From NCBI GenBank assembly GCA_959347315.1, contig OY365815.1:13990959-14054958 (forward strand): a stretch of DNA of 64,000 bases, in the 5' to 3' direction. The notes beneath the pieces were generated by a model, which saw only the letters and a list, made by a program, of their open reading frames with translations, had not been told where the DNA came from and did no database searches. Source of the stretch: Bimastos eiseni. Its lineage: Eukaryota; Annelida; Clitellata; Crassiclitellata; Lumbricidae. Position numbers and translations under genes: made by a program. Shown here one piece after another: positions 54,221 to 64,000 of this stretch (positions are counted from its first letter, which is position 1; the number at the start of each line of letters is the position of its first letter).

Positions 54221-54810
54221 GTCAATTTTTACATTTTAAGCACAGAATTGGTGTTGGTTGTAGCACTTGTATTTTGTTTTAATGATCAGAAACAGCAACG
54301 AATACGATTAAACAACAATATTGTTCCAAGAGTAAACTCAAAAATATTAGTGTTTTCCTTGCTGGTAAAAAAGTGTCATAATGCAGACCACCATGGGAAG
54401 CATTGGGTCACTTTTACATATTAATACACACAATTATTGTTAGTTGTAGTACGTGCATTTGCTTGTAATTATCAGAAACAGTAACGTTTATGGATCGAAT
54501 GTGGCTATGCAACAACATTGTTCCAAGAGTAAACTTTAAAATATTTGTTTTTTCAATTGGGCTACTGGTACAAACTGTCCCAATGCACACCATCATGGGG
54601 AGCATTGGGACAGAGCGTGGGTCAGTTTTTACATTTTAATGCACACAATCGGCGTTATCTGCAGTATATGTATTTTGTTTTAATTATCAGAAACAGCAAT
54701 GTTTTATGGATCGAATATGGTTATACAACAAAATTGTTCCAAGTGTAAACTCCAAAAATTTAATATTTTCCTTACTGGTAAAAATTGTCCCAATGCAGGC
54801 CATCAATGGT
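54221..54810. repeat. Three tandem copies of a ~190-bp unit
   Basis: Each copy begins GTCA.TTTTTACATTTTAA (54221, 54407, 54621), contains ATCAGAAACAGCAA and TTGTTCCAAG.GTAAACTC, and ends near a CAATGCA..CCATCA. Periods are about 186 and 214 bases. Confidence 0.8.
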
Positions 54811-55391
54811 CAGTGACTAACGTTTTTGATAGTAGCACAACTATGCTGTATACGGCCTCCAAACTTTTCCACACGCTTCGCAATATACTGTCCTAAAGTA
54901 GTTTACAGAAATTGTAGGATAAATTATCACCTAGCGTCTTGTGCGCTGACTGACATTAAAAAATTAACATTTACTTTTCTTACCTAAAAAATAGATTTGC
55001 CGTTTACCTGTTAGACGCTATCGTCTTGTCTGCCTAAGACATGACAATCTTCTTCGCGACATTAAGTACGTACAATGATAGACTAGGCCTTGATACCGCC
55101 ACTGACCCAATGCAGGACATGACCCAATGCAGGACATTCTCCCCTACCTTAGACCTACTCTGTGCTAAAATCAGTCTCAACATCTCAGGCGTTGTTGTTA
55201 AGAATAATAGTAAAGCTGATTATATTATACAAAATACTGAATATATTATACAAAATACTAAGTAGGCCTACTATGTAGGTCTAATGCCATAATGAAATAT
55301 CATTTCCTGTGATTTTAAAGCTCTACAGCTGCTTCACAACTTAAAACGTTGATTAACTGTTAATAATTTACACCATCGTATTTGTTGTTGA

Positions 55392-56237
55392 ATGCTAAAC
55401 GATGTCGTTTTTCAAAACATGTCTTTCCTCGTTAGTCTTTATAAAATTTTAGTTCATGATTTCTGCCTTACTGTAGTCTACATAAAGTTTTTGAAGACCT
55501 TTCAACGTGCGCTTTGCTCCGTCTATGGTATAAAGCGACTGCAGCCCCACATTTACGTTTTATGTCATTCTATGAAATCAATTCGAGTCTATGAGGACAC
55601 GCCTCCGTTTGATCTGCTAATGCTGACATCACTTGAAGATGTACCTGAACTTTATGCACTGGGTGGTGATGTCGCATTAAACTGTCTCTACATATTGGAT
55701 TATTTTGAATCGGTCATCTGGAAGTTTACGATCGAAGATCATAAATTGACGAAATGGCTATCAGATGTAATCAACGGTAGGGATGTAACGGTTTCCACAG
55801 GAAGTCAGGTGCTTGTACTTCGACAAAATGAAACATCGTTTGAAGTGGATATCTATGGATCCGACAGCGTTTTCGTTCGTAGAGTTGTACTGTTGAATAA
55901 CATGAGTGCTGGTTCAGACCATTTGCACATCTTATGTCGAAATAGTGTTGTTTTAGTGAAAATTATAAATAATAATTTTTTCATTTTAAGTGTCCCAGAA
56001 CCGTGCTCTTCATGCACAACATTTGGTTTTAGTCTAGTTTCTAGTAATGCATCTACATCTGACGCGCAGATTATCGATCATATAACGTACACTTTCTCGG
56101 ATACAACTGACTCCTTTTGGCACTGGCATGTGAGGGGTTCAGCCATAAGCATTAATATTGGACTTATTCAAAGTAAACGTGACAGTTATCTAATCGTAGT
56201 TGACGAATTTCATGCACAGTGTTACTATAACTATTAA
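55392..56237 (+). CDS. NHL-like beta-propeller protein, single-exon ORF
   Basis: The 281-residue ORF has the repeat rhythm of NHL-like propellers. HIYVLCHSMKSIRVYED is followed by the blade motif NCLYILDYFESVIWKF, then KWLSDV, VTVSTGSQVLVLR, and VDIYGSDSVFVRRVVLL. I recall this pattern (CLYVSD...IWK, then LSVSSDGQLL, then a LEIY line) from large families of uncharacterised invertebrate propeller proteins. Little sequence is recognisable before about residue 40; TTTTTGAAG just before ACCTTTCAACG could be an acceptor, so the first 35 residues may be intron or a poor start. The frame stays open to a stop after CYYNY. It could be a living gene, one exon of a longer gene, or a young retrocopy. Ligand and role are unknown. 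Confidence 0.6.
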   Translation: MLNDVVFQNMSFLVSLYKILVHDFCLTVVYIKFLKTFQRALCSVYGIKRLQPHIYVLCHSMKSIRVYEDTPPFDLLMLTSLEDVPELYALGGDVALNCLYILDYFESVIWKFTIEDHKLTKWLSDVINGRDVTVSTGSQVLVLRQNETSFEVDIYGSDSVFVRRVVLLNNMSAGSDHLHILCRNSVVLVKIINNNFFILSVPEPCSSCTTFGFSLVSSNASTSDAQIIDHITYTFSDTTDSFWHWHVRGSAISINIGLIQSKRDSYLIVVDEFHAQCYYNY

Positions 56238-57155
56238 TATTAAAACATTATATTATTATTAAAAAAATACGAATCTGATGGAAATGTATTTTAATCCGGA
56301 ATGTCTTTGCCGAGGAGCAAGCTTGCTGTTTAATAAATCCCTTTAAGATGAAAATCAGAGTGTTCATTTCATTTTGTTCCTTCTAAAGTATAAATTCCTT
56401 CATTGATTACCTAATACATGGAGGTTGGCATTTTCGAAATGCGAGTTTTGAGACATGACGACACCAATAGACGAAATGGAACAGAATTAAGTCATTGGCT
56501 TCGATATAATTTGTTTCTTCTCTCCCCACGATTATCACACAGCTGACTCCTTTTAGTGTTCACCGTAATTGGATTGATAACGCAATCTTACACTGATGCC
56601 GATTGCTCCATTGATGAGATGAACCAATTGATAGGTACTGTATAGTAGATTGGAGCCAACGGACGCCTGATCCACCTCTCAACTTCTTCCATCCCCATCC
56701 ACCTCTCATTTGTGCAAAATTTGTTACCATATATAGCAAAGGTTGCTATTAGTCTACTCACCACCCCTTTGTGTAGCAGAGCAACGCAAAGTTATAATGA
56801 CGGCCATGAGACCAACGAAACAAGAAAAGGACGAGAAGAGTGGATGGGTTAAATTCTATACGTGGGCCCCGACTAGTGGATTTGTAGGCTGGTTTTGTGT
56901 TCGGTTATATAATTGATTCTATCGCAGCGTCTTAAGAATGAAAACAATACTGCTCTCTTGCAAATGTGAAACTGGGATCATCCATATAGAGAAGAAATTG
57001 GATCTAGGGCCTATGTCAATTTGGCATTATTGTCTGCTATGTTCATATTATGATAAATTAAGCAGTAGGACCTTCAGGCATTTTAAATGTAGACTGTTTA
57101 ACCAGATTGTCTCATATTCAGAGACATTTAAAACAATGGCAAAGCGCTACATATT

Positions 57156-58785
57156 CAGTCATGGCCAAAAGTTTGCGAACACACAATTTCAAGCATATTT
57201 TCCACCACTTTGATGTTTTCTGGGTTTTTTATGAATTATTTACTTAGTTATTGTGCTTCCTCTGCTATCAGTATCATTTCACCAGACAGCACCTATAGGA
57301 AATTGTTGCAAAATATATGTGAATTTTAAACTTTTATTATTTTTGCCCCAGTTTGCTGTCATTTCGAGCATGAATATGCATAAAGGTTGTTAAAAGGTTG
57401 ATGCTCAAGTAACATGCCGTTTGACCAATTTTATTGCAGTTTTTAAGAACTTATACTACCCACTGTGTGCTGTAATGTTAAAACACATCAGCTTTCTCTA
57501 GTTATGAAGACTAATTCTTGATTTCAATTGCTTTCGTGTGCACTGCTGAACTAACCATGGTTCGTGAAAGAGAGCTCATGCCAGAAAGGCGAGCATCAAT
57601 AAGCGGCCTTGATCCAGTTGATCTGCTCGGATGCTAGACTTTGTATAGAGACCCACTGTTTCATCACTGTCCACACATTCTAAATGATTTCTGAATCTGG
57701 ACTGCTCCCAGGCAACGGATCCAGCAGTGGAATGCCCTTCTGCTTCAGTCATAATTTCACAGCCTTTAAATCCTTACTTGGTGCACAGTCCTGTTGGAAG
57801 TGGCTGATGTCATGGATATGGATGAAGTTTGGCAGTTTCTCTTTCAGGATGTTAAGATGAACAGTTCCAATTATTGTAGTCTTTGGCATTATCTACAGCC
57901 CAGTCAGTCCAGCACATGACATTACTTCCAACAACATAACCTTCGGTGCCAGCTTCAATGCTGGTATGATGTATATAAAATCATGTCATAGGTTAGGTGG
58001 CCTCATCACATGGTAGAAAATGCAAATTTGTGTGAAAGGGCTCTCATTCGATATCACAATATTACCTGTTCCCATCAGAAGTCCACTGTGTATCTGTTAC
58101 ACCTTTTGTCTTCCACATCATTGCCATGAATTGAAGTTGTGTTTTCAGTAAAATCCTATCTAAAGTAGCAACAACAGTTGAGCAAGCCACCTTAATCTGC
58201 TTAGCAATCTCTCAAATGTGCATTTGCTGCTTGTAGAGAATGAATATTTATGCGTGCCTTACTGGCATGAGCTCTCTTTCACTGGCATGAGCCCTCTCTT
58301 TCATGGCCGAGCCGGCCATGGTTCGTGAAAGAGACTAGTGCTGAACTGGTAGTGCACACAAAAGAAATTGAAATCAGGGATCCATCTTTGTAAAGAGAAA
58401 GCTAATGTGTTTTAACATTTCAGAATAATTCATACTCCACGTAATATCGTACACATAGCACAAATTATGTAGTTTAAGGCCTCAAAAACTGCAATAAAAT
58501 TCGTCAAACGGTATGTTACTAGAGCATCCACTTTTGTACGACCTCTATGCGGAATCTTGCTTGAAATGACAGCAAACAAAGGCACAGATAATAAAAGTAT
58601 TAAATTTAATTAGATTTTTCAACAATTTAGTATAGATGCTGTCTGGTGAAATGATGCTGATAGCAGAAACAGCCCAGTAACTAAGAAAATAGCTCAGAAA
58701 AATATCTCAGAAAAATCCCAGAAACCATGAAAACTTAGGAAAATATACCTGAAATTGGGTGTTTGCAAACTTTTGGCCATGACTG
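57156..58785 (-). mobile_element. Tc1-like transposon, degenerate, long inverted repeats
   Basis: The element starts CAGTCATGGCCAAAAGTTTG and ends with the inverse (CAAACTTTTGGCCATGACTG), followed by TA. On the minus strand, eroded transposase runs from about 58340 to 57640. It has an HTH part (EIAKQIKVACSTVVATLDRI) and a C-terminal part (LPGSSPDSEII, stop, NVWTVMKQW), matching the usual SPDLNPIENLW block. Stops and frameshifts rule out activity. The arms extend 400 bases or more and each includes the transposase start region. Confidence 0.8.
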
Positions 58786-59579
58786 TAAATCAATCAATCA
58801 GCGATTTATTATGCAGCCAATTAACAATTCAAATTGCAATTCAAGTGTTCCAGATTGTCAACAGAAGAAGGCCAGAGGAAAGGCCCTGGTGGTACCACTA
58901 CCATTGCTCCCACTAAGCAGAGACGCCTATGTACGATATCAATAGGCATGATACTTAGTATTCTATCAAATCAAATAAAGTTGCTGACTTGAACATTTTT
59001 CAAAGCACGCTGCATATTAGAACCAATAAAATTACAGAATGACGATACAGCAAATGGTGCAAGCGTATACAGGCTAGCTATGTTCTGTTTCTGCAATTTG
59101 GAAAATACATGTAATGTTTGAAAACCACAACTTATAGTTCATGATGCATGGTGTTTTATTTGACATCAACAGCGGCATTAACGAAACTGTAGGTGTGAAA
59201 CTCGTGCAAACAGTTTGCCATATAAAATGAAGAACAAATCCAGCATTTCACTAGTTTACGCATAAGATTTAATCAATTTTCATTAGTTTACGCATAGAAT
59301 TTAGTCCACGAGTTCTTCTGTTCCTTTCCATATTTCATTGATCACGTTGGTCAATTGCACTCCCCCACTCACTTTACCATTCGAGTATTATCCATCTCCG
59401 ATGAATAATCATCCCCATAAGCATCAGCAACAGCAGCATCAGCAGCATTATCACCCTTCCTCACATCCTCCTGCTACTATTTTACAGAACAACGAGCTTC
59501 TGATATTCCCCACTTACTTGGAATGAAACTGAAATCGCGTCAAAATTCAGTGCTAGCGAAACTGATGGCGTATCTTAAA

Positions 59580-60004
59580 GGGACCATCCACATGTTGCGT
59601 CCGCAGCAAGGGGGAGTGGGTTTTCGAATTTCGACGATTGGCGTACAGGTGCGTATGGCGGTGGAGGAGGTTCCGAAAATATGTAATTGTCTAATTATTC
59701 ACGTTCACAGTACAGAATGTTAGAATCAAACTGCAAACTCAGTCACAGACTATATTCCTGCTTGATAAGTTTATGTAGCATTAAAACTTGTTAAAATGCA
59801 AGTGTTGTTGGCGTCTTATTTCATCATAGCAGTTTTAAAAAAGAAGCTGTTAAATGTAGGTGCCTTTAGCTATTTAACCTTTGCAATGGGGGTAGAGCTC
59901 AAATGCACGTCCACATGGGGAGAGGGGTCCACTAAATGTACGCGGTGCAACAGGGAGAGGAGGTCCACAAATCCGATTTTTTTACGTAATATATGGATGG
60001 CCCC
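59580..60004. mobile_element. Palindromic-ended MITE-like repeat
   Basis: The left end GGACCATCCACATGTTGCGT and the right end ACGTAATATATGGATGGCCC are imperfect inverted repeats. I recall this GGGACCATCCA...TTACGTAA end type from invertebrate genomes. Target duplication was not resolved. Two short ORFs inside are probably chance. Confidence 0.5.
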
Positions 60005-60889
60005 AAAGAGGCTTGAATTAAACAACATCAAATTCGTTTAAAACAACAAATAGTATCTTAGTAACTTATAAGTTATAGCGGTCGTAACATGAACTTCAAT
60101 ACAAAATTAGTGTCAGTGTGACGACACTGTGTGATAACAAAGGTCATAAGCCTCCTCCTCCTCCTCCTTTAGCAAGGCGTGGTACTCGTACTACCAGAAT
60201 GCAAGCAGTGTTGATGTAGCAATCACAGTAATTATATTAGAGCGTATTTTAAAGTACATGTTTGCTTGTGCTATTCAAAAAGCGAATGATATAAGACGGC
60301 ATAGCCTAGATGCTGCAGATGTACCTAGTACCAACTGGATTACAAAGTCATGTTGTACATCTAATTGCATACACGAAATACTACTTTGATTGATACCCTC
60401 TTTCCAAAGTTCGTAAGAACTCAGACGACATTTAGTCAAGTTGTCTTAACCTAACTTTCTATCTCCAGAGCACACATTGTCAAAATTTTTCTTAACTTCC
60501 TATATAAAAAGCATGTCTCAGTTTGGCTTAAATTCCTGTTTTAAGCATATGTCTTAGTCTAAGTTGTTCCTGAGTTTTTTTTAACTTTCCAATTTAAAGA
60601 GCTTGAGTTACAATGTACGCCAATTTGCATTAGCTTCTAAATAAGAAGATAATCACGCGCTTATAAGTTTCAAGTGATTTTTTCCTTTCATTTATGCAGG
60701 CAATGCTGTGCGTATGCAGTTAGGTAGTATAGTTTAACAAGATCAAAGTATATCATAAACTGGTTATGTGCAACAAGAACCAGGCCCACTGAGAGGGAGG
60801 AAAGGAGGGACAAATAACCCGGGCCTCCACCCCGAGCTAAATAAATAAGGGACCCCTACCCAGAACTAAATAAATAAAGGGCCCTTTGA

Positions 60890-61265
60890 TTATTTGTAAT
60901 TGTCTCTGTTTTGACACATAATTGCCCGCTGATAGTTTTTGACTCGTTTTAACACACTGAATGTTCTCTCTGCACTTGCAACGGAAGCTGGAAGACAACA
61001 AAAATCCTCATGGCAACAATTAAATTGGGGAAGAACTTCTGTAGCGAAATTTCATGCAGTTTATTCAACAATTGTAAAGGTTGAGTAATTTTTGAGCAAA
61101 TATTTTCTTGATAAATTCGTTTTAATGAGTCAACCTCGTCTATTAAATCCTTACAAATGTTGGCGGAGTAACTTTCATAAAGGTTTTTACAAATGACCCT
61201 GCAGCCATAATCTTCTTGGATAAACTTCAAAAAAAAATAAAATTTGCTGCAAAGACTTGACACTG
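60890..61265 (-). pseudogene. hAT transposase C-terminal fragment
   Basis: The minus strand reads LHEISLQKFFPNLIVAMRIF. After a frameshift it continues ASAERTFSVLKRVKNYQR. FPNLxxAxRI followed by SAERxFSxLKxxKN is the hAT dimerisation domain. Stops follow soon after. Upstream parts are not recognisable beyond about 61265. Confidence 0.7.
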
Positions 61266-61979
61266 CAACAAAGCGTTTTTTTGAAAAGTCCAGTTACTAC
61301 AGAATCAAAAATCTGATAAAAATTCCATCTCTGAACTCATCCCTTGCAGATTTTAACAAGTAAAACTGTTTTAACAACTGAAATTTGTGGAAGTTTGTAG
61401 GCTTTCACTTTTTCAGTTAGATTTTTCTTAAATTAGGAATTACGAAAAAAATAATAAAAATATTTATTTTCATTATCATTCAGCCTGACTGACAGTGAGG
61501 AATGATGATGAATCGAAGAAGACTTTGATAAGTGAGTGATGTATCATGTATCATCTATGATGTAAGTTTAGTGCGTGTAATTTTTGCAACATTTTCTAGT
61601 AGGCCTACATTGTATTACAGTATACTGTCAATCAGTTTTTCATTCATACTCAAAAATATAAGTTGTACCAGGCTCCTACTTTGCTCTCGACGGGCCTGAC
61701 TAGAACCCATAGATCCATTGCGATGCAGAAAAATCTAATACTGTGTTCAACATTGCATGCGTGCGTCGGAGGGAAGATTCTCAGTTCTCGGTTGTAGATC
61801 GCTGGTTTTCGGTAATGGATGCTGAAAGAAGAAGAAGAAGAGAAGGTAAGAGGTTTTAGGAAGGCGACATCAAAGAGATTACGTTTTAATACACATATAA
61901 TCTATACTGTAAGAACATGGATATAGTAGTAATGCATTGTAAGATTTTACAAGTAAGTTATGACAATGGAGAGTAGTAA

Positions 61980-62270
61980 TTCGAAGTTAAGTAATTAATG
62001 TTAGACAAAAACCAATTTAAAGTAAGTACAATTTAAGGTAAGGTAATTTCAGACAACTAATGGTCGGGCAATTTGAAGTACTGTAAGGTAATTGAAAGTG
62101 ATTTAAGGTTTAGTAATTGAAGGTTATTTAAAATATGTTAATTATTAGTTAAGTCATTTATGATATTCTGAGACTGATAAGGTAATGTTTTAAGGAAATT
62201 GAAGGCGTTTAAAAGGAAATTCACTGTAAGACAAGACAATATTGAATGATGGATTTTGAATTAGTTACTT
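61980..62270. repeat. Cryptic AAGGTAATT repeat
   Basis: GTAAGGTAATT and TTAAGGTTTAGTAATTG words recur. AT-rich, no ORF. Confidence 0.6.
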
Positions 62271-63854
62271 GAAGTATAAAGTAATGGTCTAATAGATAGA
62301 TAGAGGAGTGACGTGATTAATTTAACTATAAGACAAATCGAAAATGGAAGTTCAATGTACATGTAAGACAAAATATTATTGAATGATTGGTTTTTTTATT
62401 TATTAATTGATTTATTAAGGTAATGGATAGATAGAGGAGTGACGTGACTGATTTTACGATAAGACGAATCGAAAATGTAAGTTTACCAGTTTTTATTAAT
62501 TCCAGTGTATGATAAATAGGACCAGTTTCTGCTATCTTCAGATCATCTGAAACTAGTCACCGAAAATAAACTGAAACACTAAGTGGTATAAAATTAAACA
62601 ACTGAAATTTTTTTGTAATAACCAAAGAACGACTTCTTGTTATACTACAAATTCATGTAACTATATATATTAGGCCTAAATAGTTGTAAACTATAAATGT
62701 ATTTTCGTTTATTTAAATGACTTGTTGTCAAAACGGAACAATTTGCAGTAGATAGCATAAGCAAGATGTGCTAATGATAAATAGTATTATATTATTTGTT
62801 GCAAATATAATACATGTATCATTTTATGCGTGCGGGATGAAAATAATCGTGCTTTGAATTATATGATTTCAGAAATTTTAAATAAGTCAGTTGGTTACTA
62901 TTTAACGACTCTGAGAAAACAAAAGACGAATAGCGTCGCCCTCTTTCTTTATCCAGCCTTGGACTAGCATTATCAGTTGTGGAGTTTTAAAATGTGCCTA
63001 CAAGCAGACAATTCTCTAAGAGACCGACGTCTAAACGAAAACAACTCTCTCACCAGCCGCGAGTGCTGTTACGAGGCTTTCGTGAACTGGTTCCGCGTTT
63101 GATATGTCTTCAGGTAATGCATCCATTTGATCTACAAGGAAATGAAGGAATGCACACAAATGAATGTGTGGCCATAGTACTAGAAAATAGTAAATAAAAA
63201 TTATCCTAACTAACCTTATTGTAGAATGCTATCATCTTAAGTTGACTTATATCATATTAACATGAAATTTTAAAACTACTCTTCAGTGCATCTCTTACAA
63301 ACTTCTATCTATATTACTTAATAGGTATTTAGTTCTAGAGCATTCAAAAATGACTCTGCAGCGTTCGTCACCTATAGACAAGTATATTATGACTAACTGA
63401 TGCTTAACCAAACCAGGATATAGCCAATCTATCTAAGTATAATATGCCAATCGAAAACAGGTTCGCAAACGGTTCGCATTTTACCGGTTCGCGGTTCGCA
63501 TTTTACCCACACGGTCACACTCCTCTGGATTAACCTCTGTACAAGTCCTCTAACTCGGCGCAGCGCTCGTTTATAAGGTGGTGCCTTGCGATTGGCTTTG
63601 GAAGTTTGGAGATTACGATTACCTATTACAGTCAATGGATCTGGAACCAAGCGTTAACCCTGGGGATTGGACTCTCTGCATTCTCTGTGACAAAATGACA
63701 TGGGCAAAACGGGTTGCCTAGGGTTGTCGAAGAGTAATGGGCTTATTTATATCATCGGGGATCGCAACTTTCGCATATTTTCGGCGTGGCTTATGTGGAG
63801 ACATCTGTGTATCCTTTAGCGCATGTGCACTGTAAAAAACTAAAAGTTCTATAA

Positions 63855-63945
63855 TTATGTATTGTGAGGGTCGGTTATGGTCTGGTTAAGCATTGTGAGG
63901 GTCAGGTTAGGCATTTGGAGGGTCGCTTAGGGTTATGGTTAGTGT
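63855..63945. repeat. GGGTCGGTTA-type short tandem
   Basis: GTGAGGGTCGGTTA, GTGAGGGTCAGGTTAGGCA and GGAGGGTCGCTTAGGG repeat about three times. It is not TTAGGG telomere repeat. Confidence 0.7.
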
Positions 63946-64000
63946 AGTTTTTAAACTTATACGAAGCTTACTTACTCCTTTGTATCAATCACGTGCCGGA

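Larger units (their letters stand above)
61266..64000. other. Right edge, possible exons only
   Basis: GTAATGGATGCTGAAAGAAG at 61814 followed by a donor (GAAG|GTAAGA) could be a first coding exon. A block at 63000-63113 ends at CTTCAG|GTAATG. Neither is supported by homology. A TTCGCATTTTACC tandem lies at 63465-63510. Confidence 0.3.

Noticed and set aside
59338..59526. Gln/His-rich ORF like a transcription factor exon
   Set aside because: The run comes from CAGCATCAGCAG repeats. There is no conserved domain or convincing splice site.
63855..63945. Telomere-like TTAGGG words
   Set aside because: Only one TTAGGG occurs within a GGGTCGGTTA-type repeat, with no tandem telomere array.

Overview
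The window is nuclear DNA of a metazoan. Genes are split by GT-AG introns of 0.3-4 kb, most of the sequence is intron or repeat, and the repeats are typical of animal genomes: tRNA-derived SINEs, non-LTR retrotransposon ends, hAT-like and Tc1-like DNA elements, and many mini- and microsatellites. The proteins fit an invertebrate, probably marine, but I could not fix the phylum.

The left third (94-22338, minus strand) holds most of one gene. It is AGTPBP1/CCP1 (Nna1), a cytosolic carboxypeptidase that removes glutamates from tubulin. I could place 17 coding exons, about 950 codons. Splice sites, codon phases and order of conserved blocks all agree. The exons run from near the N-terminus through the ARM/HEAT-like helical region, an acidic and basic linker and the N-terminal beta-sandwich to the first zinc-binding motif (HPGES). 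The rest of the catalytic domain lies off the left edge, and the first coding exon was not found.

From 22 to 47 kb the window is mostly repeat. A few minus-strand blocks look like exons of one or more unrecognised genes (25483-25595, 26441-26587, 36770-36850). A second clear gene, on the plus strand, is an intronless ADAT2, the catalytic subunit of the tRNA wobble adenosine deaminase (47084-47740).

The right quarter has two further plausible plus-strand genes. One is a 68-residue secreted protein with an in-frame six-residue repeat (53185-53391). The other is a 281-residue NHL-like beta-propeller ORF (55392-56237). Around them lie a decayed non-LTR reverse transcriptase, a Tc1-like element with very long inverted repeats, a hAT transposase tail, and a fragment of an unnamed repeat-linked protein family.

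I saw no convincing undescribed multi-gene system. The observations most worth checking are the small secreted protein, the unidentified minus-strand exons, the Tc1-like element whose arms both carry the start of the transposase, three hAT-like MITEs with readable ends, the inverted minisatellite at 48.7-49.2 kb, and a minisatellite that abuts a splice donor of AGTPBP1.
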